Shown piece by piece: positions 17,446 to 26,397 of a DNA stretch of 64,000 bases. A model generated the notes under the pieces. It was given only the letters and a program-made list of their open reading frames with translations. It was not told the DNA's origin and made no database searches. Position 1 is the stretch's first letter. Each line of letters begins with the position of its first letter. The DNA lies in contig OY770026.1 of the NCBI GenBank assembly GCA_963669455.1, positions 558,001-622,000 of the forward strand. The letters run 5' to 3'. The DNA comes from JAWKWH01 sp963669455. GTDB lineage: Bacteria; Pseudomonadota; Alphaproteobacteria; Rhizobiales; Rhizobiaceae. The position numbers and the translations under genes were made by a program.

Positions 17446-17868
17446 TTATCTCACCTTCACGTAATAATGTTGATTGCGGCCATTTTTGAACGCAGGCGCC
17501 CGCACGATGATGTGAACCGTACCGCGATAGCCTTTCGGCGCGCGATAATTGATATATCTGGCGCGCAGATTTGTGCCGTTACAGCGGTTTGAATGGAACC
17601 CGCCGCCATAGCCATCTGCCGGATCGAGTGCTCCGTCGCTTAGCCAAAGCTTACCCTTTTTCGGCCGTTTGACGATTTTCACGGTGGTATTAAGGCTTTT
17701 ACAATCGCGCAGTCTGAACAGGGCGAAAGATTGCAGCACCACATGCTGGCCGCTGTTGATTGTTACCCTGCCGCCTGCATTACCGGGTGTCATGCCGACC
17801 GAAAGCATGGCCAGCATTGCGGTTGAAATTCCCAGGATAAGTCGAAGCATGATGTCAATAACCCCCAA
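17446..17868 (-). CDS. small exported protein of unknown function
   Basis: The 140-residue product has a hydrophobic N-terminus typical of a signal peptide (ILGISTAMLAMLSVG, cleavage near NAGG). The mature part is basic and beta-rich, with two cysteines (in RLRDCKSL and SNRCNGT) that could form a disulfide, and the segment YRAPKGYRGTVHIIVRAPA, which recalls Ig-like periplasmic domains. I do not recognise a named family. The ATG at 17850 (MLRLILG) is an alternative start. It lies convergent to the OmpA-like gene. Confidence 0.65.
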   Translation of the reverse strand: MGVIDIMLRLILGISTAMLAMLSVGMTPGNAGGRVTINSGQHVVLQSFALFRLRDCKSLNTTVKIVKRPKKGKLWLSDGALDPADGYGGGFHSNRCNGTNLRARYINYRAPKGYRGTVHIIVRAPAFKNGRNQHYYVKVR

Positions 17869-18004
17869 ATATCATTGAACAAATCCAATAGAAACATAAG
17901 CATTCAAATTTGCCCATGCAAATATTTTTTCCGACACACCATGTGTAACCAAAATACTTGAGAATTCTTCCGGTTCCGTCCAGCATGGCGCTGGAGGTAG
18001 AGCA

Positions 18005-19657
18005 ATGGCGATAAAACAGGCCGATATTATCATTGTTGGAGGCGGTCTTGCCGGGCTGGTCGCGGCGGCGGAACTCGGTGACCGGGGCAAGCGCGTCATC
18101 GTGCTCGAGCAGGAAGGCGAAAATTCGCTTGGCGGACAAGCGTTCTGGTCCCTGGGCGGGCTGTTTCTTGTCGACAGTCCCGAACAGCGGCGCATGCGTA
18201 TCAAGGACAGTCCGGAACTCGCATTGCAGGATTGGCTCGGATCGGCCGGTTTCGACCGGGCCGAAGACCATTGGCCTAGGCAGTGGGCCGAGGCCTATGT
18301 CGATTTTGCTGCCGGCGACATGCGTCCCTGGCTCTACGGCCAAGGATTGCGCTGGTTTCCGGTGGTCGGATGGGCGGAGCGTGGCGGCGCTTTTGCTGAT
18401 GGGCATGGCAATTCTGTGCCGCGGTTTCACATTACCTGGGGAACGGGACCTGGCATTTTGGAGCCATTTATCCGCCGTGTACTGGACCATGCCGAAAATG
18501 GGTTGATTGAATTAAAATTTCGCCATCGCGCCAGCCGGCTTATCAAGACGAAGGGGGCTGTCACCGGTGTGTCGGGCGAGGTCCTCGCGCCAGCAACGGT
18601 CGAGCGGGGCCAGCGGTCGAACCGGGATGTGGCGGGCGAATTCGAGTTTACCGCAAGTGCTGTCATCGTGACGTCGGGCGGCATTGGCGGCAATTTCGAT
18701 CTTGTCTGCAAGAATTGGCCGAAAGACCGCCTCGGCCAACCACCGAAAAAAATGGTTGCAGGCGTGCCGCATCATGTCGATGGCCGGATGATCGAGATTG
18801 CGGCAAATGCCGGTGGTGCGGTGATCAATGCCGATCGCATGTGGCACTATACCGAAGGGGTGAAAAATTTCGATCCGATCTGGCCGGATCATGGCATCCG
18901 CATCCTGCCGGGGCCGTCGTCGATGTGGTTTGATGCAACGGGAAACCGCCTTGCCCCGCCCTTAATGCCGGGCTTCGACACGCTCGCGACGTTGAAGGCA
19001 ATCCTTGCCACCGGCCATGAGCATTCCTGGTTCGTGCTGACACAGAAGATCATCAAAAAGGAATTCGCGCTGTCCGGTTCGGAGCAGAACCCGGATATTA
19101 CATCCAAGTCCTGGCGCGCTGTGCTGAAAGCGCGCCGTGGAGCAACCGCGACGCCGCAGGTGGAAGCCTTTAAGGAAAAGGGCGAAGACTTCGTCGTTGC
19201 CGCAAACCTTCGCCAACTGGTTGCCGGTATGAATGGGCTGACGGCCAAGCCTCTGATCGACCATGACCGGTTGCACGCGCAAATCGCCGCCCGCGACCGG
19301 CAGATCGACAACCGGTTTTCCAAGGACGCGCAGGTGACCGCCATCCATGGCGCGCGAAACTATCTCGGCGACAGGCTGATCCGCACCGCCAGGCCGCACA
19401 GAATCCTGGACCCGGCCAATGGGCCGCTAATCGCCGTGCGCCTCAATATCCTGACGCGCAAAAGCCTGGGCGGACTGCAAACCAATCTCAATTCGCAGGT
19501 TTTAGGTGGGGACGGCGAGCCGCTTGAAGGACTTTATGCAGCGGGCGAAGTCGCCGGCTTCGGCGGTGGCGGCTATCATGGCTATAATGCACTGGAAGGA
19601 ACGTTTCTGGGCGGCTGCATTTTTTCCGGCCGCGCTGCGGGCAGGCATGCCGGATGA
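18005..19657 (+). CDS. FAD-binding dehydrogenase (fumarate reductase/KstD-like)
   Basis: A 550-residue flavoprotein beginning with a Rossmann dinucleotide motif IIVGGGLAGLVAAAEL and VIVLEQEGE, and ending with the second FAD motif GLYAAGEVAGFGGGGYHGYNALEGTFLGG. The layout is that of the fumarate reductase/3-ketosteroid dehydrogenase superfamily; members of this exact subgroup are usually annotated only as FAD-binding dehydrogenases. There is no signal peptide. GGAGG lies 8 bp before the ATG. It converges with the DUF6505 gene. Substrate unknown. Confidence 0.88.
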   Translation: MAIKQADIIIVGGGLAGLVAAAELGDRGKRVIVLEQEGENSLGGQAFWSLGGLFLVDSPEQRRMRIKDSPELALQDWLGSAGFDRAEDHWPRQWAEAYVDFAAGDMRPWLYGQGLRWFPVVGWAERGGAFADGHGNSVPRFHITWGTGPGILEPFIRRVLDHAENGLIELKFRHRASRLIKTKGAVTGVSGEVLAPATVERGQRSNRDVAGEFEFTASAVIVTSGGIGGNFDLVCKNWPKDRLGQPPKKMVAGVPHHVDGRMIEIAANAGGAVINADRMWHYTEGVKNFDPIWPDHGIRILPGPSSMWFDATGNRLAPPLMPGFDTLATLKAILATGHEHSWFVLTQKIIKKEFALSGSEQNPDITSKSWRAVLKARRGATATPQVEAFKEKGEDFVVAANLRQLVAGMNGLTAKPLIDHDRLHAQIAARDRQIDNRFSKDAQVTAIHGARNYLGDRLIRTARPHRILDPANGPLIAVRLNILTRKSLGGLQTNLNSQVLGGDGEPLEGLYAAGEVAGFGGGGYHGYNALEGTFLGGCIFSGRAAGRHAG

Positions 19658-19665
19658 TCAAAAAA

Positions 19666-20142
19666 TCAGCTGTCCGATCCATGGACCGCGAATTGCTCCA
19701 GCCCTGCGGCTTGCGGTTCGATCGTTCGAAAACTCTCCAATACGCCTTCACTGCTCAAGTCGCGGTGAACGGTGATGATCGTGTTTGCTGAATGTTCCTC
19801 ACAAAGGCCGGCCATGTGGTCGATCTCCTGGCGGGCGACCGGCAAGGCTGCATCCAGTGACGGCGCACCATAGGCATCGACAAAATGCTGCGCCAGGATC
19901 CGGACCAGGTTTTCCACCTCATGGGCTTCGATTTTTGCAATTGCAACGAAGGTCACCCGGCCAAAGGTCTCGATGCCGAGCCATCCATTGGCAAAGGCTT
20001 GTCTTGGTTTGCCGGTTAAATCGTCAGCCGACCAGTTGGAAAATTCAAAGCCGCCGGAAATACACCATTCGCCGGTGCGGGCCGGTTTAGCGAAGACGTT
20101 CATGTCGCTTTCGTCCATATGAATGGCGCGGGCCAAATTCAT
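19666..20142 (-). CDS. DUF6505-type protein of the formate dehydrogenase locus
   Basis: A 158-residue soluble protein (MNLARAIHMDESDMNVF...) without recognisable catalytic motif. I associate it with the DUF6505 family because it directly follows the lipoate-ligase-like gene in the same context. The ATG at 20142 overlaps the stop of that gene by 4 bp (ATGA), which fixes the start despite an upstream open frame. It ends an apparent leftward operon mrp, ligase-like, DUF6505. Function unknown; linkage to formate dehydrogenase maturation is inference from context. Confidence 0.7.
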   Translation of the reverse strand: MNLARAIHMDESDMNVFAKPARTGEWCISGGFEFSNWSADDLTGKPRQAFANGWLGIETFGRVTFVAIAKIEAHEVENLVRILAQHFVDAYGAPSLDAALPVARQEIDHMAGLCEEHSANTIITVHRDLSSEGVLESFRTIEPQAAGLEQFAVHGSDS

Positions 20143-20858
20143 TGAATTTGCTCCAGCAACCGCGTCAGCGGCAACAGCTCTGTCGTGTCTTGTTGTCTGA
20201 GCAACATGCCAAAACGTTCGTCGACGCCGAGAAACGACCCGGTAAGCCCATAAAGGGTGATTTCCTCTCCCATATTGTGCGCCAGACCCCGCCACGCCTC
20301 ATGAAGCGGCTGGACGCCTTCGCCGGTCCACCGGTTAATCCAGACCAGCGTGTGCCTGGCCCAGCTTTCCAACAGCTGGACCGGAGCCACATCGGAACAT
20401 CCTTCCTCAAACAGCGTGGTTTCATCGGGCCGGTTGCCCGGCGTGTCACTTTGCGGCAGCAGCGGCAGTTCGAGGCCGATCACCAGCCAATCGGGTTCTG
20501 CTTCCAGATCGCCGGTCTGATCATCTGGCGAAGCCGCCATCCGCAGTCTGCCGCATGAGGCGCCATTGATCCGGATGCGGCCATCCCACTCCAGATGCAC
20601 TGCGACTTCGGGCGGTGCGAGCGCACCGAGCGCGTTTTGAAAACCGACACCACAAACGGCAAGCATAATCACCGCATCTTTGAGTGGTACTTCGGGCGCA
20701 AAGACAATGGCCGCGCGCAACCAGTCGGCATCGATGCGGTGAACGACAAGGCCGGAATCGCATCCAAGTGTGGCACGCGCGCAGGCGTTTTCGAACGGAT
20801 CGACATTCGCTTCGACCGGCTGGCTGGTCATCAAAGGCGGAAACACCGGTTCACTCAT
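20139..20858 (-). CDS. biotin/lipoate-protein ligase family protein
   Basis: The 239-residue product resembles the biotin/lipoate ligase fold with a C-terminal domain of the DUF4444 kind (EEITLYGLTGSFLGVDERFGMLL looks like the small C-terminal beta domain of biotin ligases). The catalytic GRGR-type loop of biotin ligase is not visible, so ligase activity is doubtful. It overlaps mrp upstream and DUF6505 downstream by 4 bp each, giving a compact three-gene unit. Its conserved place beside formate dehydrogenase genes suggests an accessory role, perhaps in cofactor or protein handling. Confidence 0.72.
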   Translation of the reverse strand: MSEPVFPPLMTSQPVEANVDPFENACARATLGCDSGLVVHRIDADWLRAAIVFAPEVPLKDAVIMLAVCGVGFQNALGALAPPEVAVHLEWDGRIRINGASCGRLRMAASPDDQTGDLEAEPDWLVIGLELPLLPQSDTPGNRPDETTLFEEGCSDVAPVQLLESWARHTLVWINRWTGEGVQPLHEAWRGLAHNMGEEITLYGLTGSFLGVDERFGMLLRQQDTTELLPLTRLLEQIQ

Positions 20859-21943
20859 GCCAGGCCGCCTTCAATCAACGCCCGGGCGATATTGCCAAAT
20901 GCCGCTGCCACCGGCTTGTCCCTGTCCGACACGGCAATGGGCGTTCCTCCGTCCGCGGCAAGGCGGACATCCATGTGAAGCGGGATTGACCCGAGTAGCG
21001 GCACATTCAGCTTCTCCGCCTCGGCCACGACGCCGCCATGTCCGAAAATATGCTCCTCATGACCGCATGCCGGGCAAATATGTGCCGACATGTTTTCTAT
21101 CATTCCAAGGATAGGCGTGTTCATCTGCTGGAACATGTCAATTCCCTTGCGGGCGTCGAGAAGGGCGATATCCTGCGGCGTCGACACAATGATCGCGCCG
21201 TCAAGTTTAACCGACTGGGCAAGCGTCATCTGAACGTCCCCTGTACCCGGCGGCAGATCGACGATCAGCGCATCGAGCGCACCCCATTGAACGCGGGACA
21301 GCATTTGCTGCAACGCGCCCATCAGCATCGGTCCGCGCCAGATGATGGCTTCGCCGTCTCCGGCCAAAAGTCCAATCGACATTAATGTGACACCGTGCCC
21401 CCGCAGGGGAAGGATCATATGTCCGTCCGGTGATGCGGGTTTTCCGGAAATACCAAGCATTTGCGGTTGCGACGGCCCATAAACATCTGCGTCGAGCAGG
21501 CCAATTCTGCGGCCCTCAAGCGCCAGTGCGCAGGCCAGATTGGCCGCGATGGTCGACTTGCCGACACCGCCCTTGCCCGAGGCAATGGCAATGACGTGGT
21601 CGATGCCGGCAATTGGTTCTGCGGGGCGGGGTCCGCTATCAGCCTGTTTATGTGGCGGGTGGTTGCCTTCACTGGCCGGCGTATCGCTGTGTGCGGTCAT
21701 GATGATTGTCACAGTGCGCCCTCCGGCGAGCGCGGTGACGCGTTTTTCAACAGCGGTGTGCACCGCCTCCATTTCTCCGGCAGCCTCACTGGCAAGGGCG
21801 GGATCGACATTGAGCACCAGCCGCACCGTATCATCCTCGATGGCCAGATCACCGATCAGGCCGGCGGCAACAATGTCACGGCCCGTTGCCGGGTCGACAA
21901 TAGATTTCAGCGCAGAAAAAATCTCGTCTTGGCCAAGGGTCAC
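20855..21943 (-). CDS. Mrp/NBP35-type Fe-S cluster carrier ATPase
   Basis: Mrp proteins are dimeric P-loop ATPases that carry [4Fe-4S] clusters to apoproteins. The protein has an N-terminal MIP18-like domain (DEIFSALKSIVDPATGRDIV), the deviant Walker A GKGGVGKSTIAANLA, LLDADVYGPSQP, DLPPGTGDVQ, and the cluster-binding pair in HICPACGHEE. I prefer the GTG at 21943 (362 residues) because homologues start just before the MIP18-like domain; ATG 22033 would add 30 residues of unlikely sequence. It heads the leftward operon and could supply clusters to the iron-rich formate dehydrogenase proteins. Confidence 0.9.
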   Translation of the reverse strand: MTLGQDEIFSALKSIVDPATGRDIVAAGLIGDLAIEDDTVRLVLNVDPALASEAAGEMEAVHTAVEKRVTALAGGRTVTIIMTAHSDTPASEGNHPPHKQADSGPRPAEPIAGIDHVIAIASGKGGVGKSTIAANLACALALEGRRIGLLDADVYGPSQPQMLGISGKPASPDGHMILPLRGHGVTLMSIGLLAGDGEAIIWRGPMLMGALQQMLSRVQWGALDALIVDLPPGTGDVQMTLAQSVKLDGAIIVSTPQDIALLDARKGIDMFQQMNTPILGMIENMSAHICPACGHEEHIFGHGGVVAEAEKLNVPLLGSIPLHMDVRLAADGGTPIAVSDRDKPVAAAFGNIARALIEGGLA

Positions 21944-22098
21944 GTCAGTTCCGTTTCCGGTTTGAAAATTCTCCGCATCGACAGTTTGAACCGGTCGCTC
22001 ACTGTTTGTCCTTTCCCATCGGTTTGCGCCCATTGACCATTTGGCATTTCGCGCTCTACCCTTCCTTTTGAGGGAACAAGGCGCGTCTTGGAAGAACC

Positions 22099-22851
22099 AT
22101 GCGCATAATTGCAATATCGATAATTCTTACCGTTGCGCTTATGAAAGCGGCAATCGCAGAGGATCGCGGCTTCCGGCTTGGCGCTCATCCGAGCATCGTC
22201 GAAACCGGTTTTATGAAGTATCTGCTGCCGCGCTTTTCTCTCAAGACCGGTATTCGCATTACACTTGTCGCGCCGGGCGAGCCTGCCGATGCCAGCTTTT
22301 CCACCAATGATACCGGAACGATTGCCTTCAGCGGCCCTGAAAACAACTGGTATCTCGACGTTGGCGACACCGGGCAGAGGAAACATGTCAAACGTTTTGC
22401 CAAATGGCTTGCCTCCAGGGTCGGCCACAGAACAATCAGCTCGTTCAAACTCGACGGTATCGCACCCTATTCTCCGAAGGCAAAAGAGGTCGCCGCCGTC
22501 AAAACCGTCACCATTGGCAAGAATGCTGAATTGGGCGAAAAACTGTCGCTTCGTCATTGCGGCCGTTGCCATGTCGTCAATGAGAAAAACCGTATGAACG
22601 CGATCGGGTCGACGCCATCCTTTTCGCTGCTGCGCAGTTTTGGCGATTGGAAAGCGCGTTTTGAAGCGTTTTATGCGCTGAACCCGCACCCGGCGTTTAC
22701 ACAAATCGCCGGCGTGACCGAGCCCTTCAGCGATCAGCAGCCGTCTCCCATCGTGCCGCTGGAAATGACGCCAGACGACATTGAAGCGATCATCGATTAT
22801 ACGGCGACAATTACGCCTGCCAATCTTGGTGCGCCGATCCAGCATCAATGA
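22099..22851 (+). CDS. exported cytochrome c with a shortened TupA-like domain
   Basis: The 250-residue protein has a signal peptide (1-21, ending AAIA/ED). Residues 152-239 form a class I cytochrome c domain: HCGRCH (C154, C157, H158) and a likely haem-ligand Met at 223 followed by DDIEAIIDYTATI. Residues 23-130 do not look like cytochrome: ETGFMKYLLPRFSLKTGIRI and FAKWLASRVGHRTISSFKLD resemble the first and last parts of tungstate-binding proteins such as TupA, with the middle lobe missing. That resemblance is my reading. It is divergent from mrp and overlaps the polyferredoxin gene by 7 bp tail to tail. It may accept electrons from formate dehydrogenase. Confidence 0.78.
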   Translation: MRIIAISIILTVALMKAAIAEDRGFRLGAHPSIVETGFMKYLLPRFSLKTGIRITLVAPGEPADASFSTNDTGTIAFSGPENNWYLDVGDTGQRKHVKRFAKWLASRVGHRTISSFKLDGIAPYSPKAKEVAAVKTVTIGKNAELGEKLSLRHCGRCHVVNEKNRMNAIGSTPSFSLLRSFGDWKARFEAFYALNPHPAFTQIAGVTEPFSDQQPSPIVPLEMTPDDIEAIIDYTATITPANLGAPIQHQ

Positions 22852-24812
22852 TCCCGGCGCTTTGACAAATAGTCGTCGGTTGTTCTGACACGCGGGCGCT
22901 CATCGCCTGCAAACGGATTGTCAGCGGAGTGGAACTGGGCACCGACCCGGCAGTCATCGCACATCTGGATCAGGCGTACCTTGTCGGAATTTTCAAACAT
23001 TGCGTGTTTGCCGGCCAGCTTCTCGGTGATCCGCATCACGGTTGATTTCACGCCAAAGGGCTTGCCGCATTCGACGCAGGCGAAAGCCTCTTCCTCGTGC
23101 AAGACTTGATGCGATAATGCATCGTCGGCGAGGTTGAGCTGCGGCTTCAATGTGATTGCATTTTCCGGGCAGATGTTTCTGCACAGACCGCATTGCAGAC
23201 AGGCGCTTTCCTGGAAGCGCAATTGCGGCGCCTCAGGGTTGTCACCCAGCGCATCAGACGGGCAAAGCGATGTGCATGCAAGGCAGAGCGTGCATGAGGC
23301 AGTATCAACGATCACCGCGCCGTAGGGGGCGTTTTCAGGAAGGGTGATGGCGGCATTTTCCGGCCTTATCGCCTTGGCGGCAAGGCGTGTTACCTGCCGC
23401 CTCGACCCTAGCAGCGACACGGGTTTTTCAACCGCGGTCTGCGGCTCTTGATCGTAAAGCGCCGCCGGTAATTGGGTGGGATCGGAAATGTCGAGCAAAC
23501 CGGCAAGGTTTTTCCCGGCTATGGCTGCCGCAATCTCGACTTCACCTTCAAGCGCCGGCCGTTCGGTGTCTGGCGCCATCAATATTAAGACCGACGCAAA
23601 GCCACAGCCAAGGGCTGCCAGCATTTCAGCGTGTCCGAATGCGGCAAGTGCGGTTACCTCCAGCGGAATAACGTCAGCCGGCAAGCCCCGGTCATAACGG
23701 GCGCAAAGCGATATCATCTCGCGCCCAAAATCGCCATCATGGACCATGAGCCGGGGGGCGGAGCCCGCAATCTTTCGATAGGTGGATGCTAGCACCTCCA
23801 TTCGCCTGAAGGTTTCAGCTGTAGACGGCGCATCGTATGAAATCGCGCCGGACGGGCAAATCGCAGAACAGGTTCCGCATCCGGCACAGATGGCCGGATC
23901 TATGGCTGCAAAGTCACCGGCAGACGACAACGCGCCGGTGGGGCAATTGTCGATGCATTTTGAGCAGCCGGGTTTTTGCGCCCGCGAATGAGCACATAGC
24001 TGCTCATCCAATTTGATATAAAGCGGTTTTTCAAACGTGCCTGTCAAATGCGAGGCATTAAATACGGCCTTGGCGGTAGCTGGGGCCGAGCCGGGGTCGG
24101 CGCGCAGATAGCCGTCGCGCTTGTGAGGTGCTGGAAACAGCGGTTCGTTGCCGGACAGGTCGACAATGATGTCGCATCCTGATTGGGCGCCGTCTTGTGG
24201 CGCGGTTGCACCGGTGGCGCCACGGCCTCCCGGTATCAATTCTGAAAACTCGTCGATGGTAATGGCAAAATTGCCAATGTGGCCGGAAACCTGCCGCAAC
24301 CTGCCGAAAACGATATCGAATTGTGGATCGGGGGCCAGATCATCGCCGTTCGCAAGGCGGGGAGGCAAAAGCACGGTGACGCTTAAATGTTCGCTCAGCT
24401 GCCTGGCGAATTCCAGTGCGGCCTGATCGGCGCAGATGATCAGGCAGAGACCCTGCGAAGTGATGTCAAACAGTTTGGGCTGGTCACCCGGCAGATCTGC
24501 TTCGGCGATGAGCGCGGCCATTTTCGCGAGCTTTGGCCGTTCATCGGATGACCAGCCGGCCCGGTCGCGCAGATCGATGAAGTCGGGGGCCCCGGTTTCC
24601 AGATCAGCTGCAAGCGCCTCAAATCTACGGCGTTCCTGCTGGCAGGCTATGATCGCATCACCATTTGAAATTGCCGCCGAAGCGATGTCGATCTCGCCCA
24701 GGCACAATTGGGTATGGACTTTCGAGCAGGCCATGCCGCTGGCTTTTGCCAATGCATCGGCGTCAATCGTCTGACTGCTCATACAGTCACATAAAATCAA
24801 TTGCTTAGGCAT
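22845..24812 (-). CDS. polyferredoxin-like 4Fe-4S protein of the formate dehydrogenase locus
   Basis: A 655-residue cytoplasmic protein with four ferredoxin-type cysteine sets: 273-290 (CAHS...GCSKCIDNCP), 309-319, 507-517 and 538-548, each ending CP. A further set C579, C582, C618, C621 may bind zinc or another cluster. Residues 375-435 (VIPLEVTALAAFGHAEMLAALGCG) resemble the MvhD/HdrA-associated iron-sulfur subunit domain. Such proteins sit beside DUF3305/DUF3306 and formate dehydrogenase genes in alphaproteobacteria; their electron partner is not known to me. It is divergent from DUF3305, so 24813-25156 should hold both promoters. Confidence 0.85.
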   Translation of the reverse strand: MPKQLILCDCMSSQTIDADALAKASGMACSKVHTQLCLGEIDIASAAISNGDAIIACQQERRRFEALAADLETGAPDFIDLRDRAGWSSDERPKLAKMAALIAEADLPGDQPKLFDITSQGLCLIICADQAALEFARQLSEHLSVTVLLPPRLANGDDLAPDPQFDIVFGRLRQVSGHIGNFAITIDEFSELIPGGRGATGATAPQDGAQSGCDIIVDLSGNEPLFPAPHKRDGYLRADPGSAPATAKAVFNASHLTGTFEKPLYIKLDEQLCAHSRAQKPGCSKCIDNCPTGALSSAGDFAAIDPAICAGCGTCSAICPSGAISYDAPSTAETFRRMEVLASTYRKIAGSAPRLMVHDGDFGREMISLCARYDRGLPADVIPLEVTALAAFGHAEMLAALGCGFASVLILMAPDTERPALEGEVEIAAAIAGKNLAGLLDISDPTQLPAALYDQEPQTAVEKPVSLLGSRRQVTRLAAKAIRPENAAITLPENAPYGAVIVDTASCTLCLACTSLCPSDALGDNPEAPQLRFQESACLQCGLCRNICPENAITLKPQLNLADDALSHQVLHEEEAFACVECGKPFGVKSTVMRITEKLAGKHAMFENSDKVRLIQMCDDCRVGAQFHSADNPFAGDERPRVRTTDDYLSKRRDH

Positions 24813-25156
24813 ATTTTCCCGCGTGTACTCATTTTATTTTGCCCATGCGCCAGCCGGGCAAGACGCGAAAATAGTCACGATTTATCCCGCCCGTAAAGCG
24901 TTTCTGTCTGCGGCTGGCCCCTGATTGGCCGCAAAATGCCCGGCTGGCCGTAAGATGGCGGCCAGGCGATCGGGTTCAATTTCACCGGCTTTCGGGCTTT
25001 GACCGTTGTCCCGGCCTTAATTTGGCTTGCATGTGTCGAACCCCAATTAAACTTTAGTTGTAGCGGGCCCTCACAATCACGCGAATGCCGATAGTTGGCC
25101 TTGCCATATGACGTATCTTTGATGCACAAATATGGGGTCAGGCTTGAGGAGGAGCT
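24813..25156. other. divergent intergenic region, likely promoters
   Basis: This 344-bp gap separates the leftward polyferredoxin gene from the rightward DUF3305 to formate dehydrogenase genes, so promoters for both are expected here. I could not pick a convincing -35/-10 pair, FNR-like palindrome or riboswitch by eye. A minus-strand open frame at 24875-25129 has unusual composition and no family resemblance and is not called. Confidence 0.5.
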
Positions 25157-25732
25157 TTGTCCGGCAGATCAGAAAAAATGCGCTCTATTCCGCTTGGTGT
25201 CGTTGTCAGACGGCTGCCGGGCGTTACGCGTTGGGCCAAATGGTCCTGGAAGGCCGTTTCCGTCCTGCCGGGCGCCGGTCCGGCTGACTGGCGGGAATTG
25301 CGGTGCGAGGGTGATGCTGTGGAATATCACGCCGCGACGGTTCCGCTGGAAATTTATCGAACCGATACGGAAGCCTATCTGACGGGTCTTTCGTCGCAAA
25401 ACCCGGCGATCTACGTGGTGATGCGGCAAGAGGATGCCGATGGCAGCGATATGCCGGTAGAGGTGTTGCTGGCGACCGCATCGCCTTATGAGGCGCAGGA
25501 CTATGCCGATAGCGGCGAGGAAATCGTCGAGAAGGTTCCAATGCCCGCCGGATTGATTGCCTGGATCCGGGATTTTGTCGACCGGCACCATGAGCCTGAA
25601 CAATTCAAGAAGAGGCGTCGCGACCGCGTCGCCATCGATCTCGTTGAAGATGGTGTTGGCGATCCGCGTATTGCACAGCTAACGGATGTCTATCGATCGC
25701 CATCGGCGACAAAACCGGAGCGGATCCATTGA
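25157..25732 (+). CDS. DUF3305 protein, formate dehydrogenase accessory
   Basis: A 191-residue soluble protein. The N-terminal RSIPLGVVVRRLPGVTRWAKWSWKAV and central VPLEIYRTDTEAYL are typical of DUF3305. The predicted start is a TTG with a strong AGGAGG centred close upstream; an ATG at 25178 lacks a ribosome site. Its TGA overlaps the TTG of the DUF3306 gene. DUF3305 and DUF3306 almost always accompany this type of formate dehydrogenase and are presumed maturation or regulatory factors, with no biochemical role known to me. Confidence 0.85.
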   Translation: MSGRSEKMRSIPLGVVVRRLPGVTRWAKWSWKAVSVLPGAGPADWRELRCEGDAVEYHAATVPLEIYRTDTEAYLTGLSSQNPAIYVVMRQEDADGSDMPVEVLLATASPYEAQDYADSGEEIVEKVPMPAGLIAWIRDFVDRHHEPEQFKKRRRDRVAIDLVEDGVGDPRIAQLTDVYRSPSATKPERIH

Positions 25733-26397
25733 GCACGGCAACAGATTTCTGGAGCCAGCGAAAGGCTCGTGTCCGCGCCGAGGCCGAGGCAGAGCTGGCA
25801 ACGGCCGAAGCGGTTGAGCTGGAAGTCCAACTACAAGTGCTTGAAGACAAGACGGATGAGGAAATCCTGACCGAGCTTGAATTGCCTGATCCCGATACGC
25901 TCAATCAGGGCGATGATTTCAGTGCCTTCATGGCCAAGGCCGTTCCGGAGCGGATTAAGCGCCGGGCGCTCAGAAAATTGTGGCTGAGCAATCCGGCGCT
26001 GGCCAATCTCGACGGGCTTGTCGATTATGGCGAGGACTTTACCGACAGCGCCATGGTGGTCGAAAATCTCCAGACCGCCTACCAGGTGGGCAAGGGCATG
26101 TTGAAACATGTCATCGAGATATCGAAACCGGATGACGATCTGGATGACGGCGAAGATACCGCCGGGGCCGACGCGGCGCTGGCGCAAGGGCCGGAAGATC
26201 ACATTTTGGAACTTTCGGAAACAGGGCATGATCCGGACGTGGGCATCGAGGATGATGCAAACTTTGCTCTCAACGATGCGGGTCAGGACATGCCTTATGA
26301 AGATTATGAGGAGGCGGTGATGCGCCCGGTGCGGCGCATGCGGTTTTCGGTCTCAAACAACCATACAGAACATGTCGGCATGAAGGCAGAAGGATAG
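25729..26397 (+). CDS. DUF3306 protein, formate dehydrogenase accessory
   Basis: A 222-residue acidic protein with N-terminal DFWSQRKARVRAEAEAELA and the core FSAFMAKAVPERIKRRALRKLWLSNPALANLDGLVDYGEDF that characterises DUF3306. The C-terminal half is low-complexity and rich in Asp and Glu. It starts at TTG, coupled to DUF3305 (TTGA overlap); two consecutive TTG starts may keep both products scarce. The TorD-type gene starts directly after its TAG. Function unknown. Confidence 0.85.
   Translation: MSTATDFWSQRKARVRAEAEAELATAEAVELEVQLQVLEDKTDEEILTELELPDPDTLNQGDDFSAFMAKAVPERIKRRALRKLWLSNPALANLDGLVDYGEDFTDSAMVVENLQTAYQVGKGMLKHVIEISKPDDDLDDGEDTAGADAALAQGPEDHILELSETGHDPDVGIEDDANFALNDAGQDMPYEDYEEAVMRPVRRMRFSVSNNHTEHVGMKAEG

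Noticed and set aside
24875..25129. Minus-strand frame in the divergent promoter region
   Set aside because: Odd composition, no ribosome site or family resemblance; the region is better explained as regulatory.
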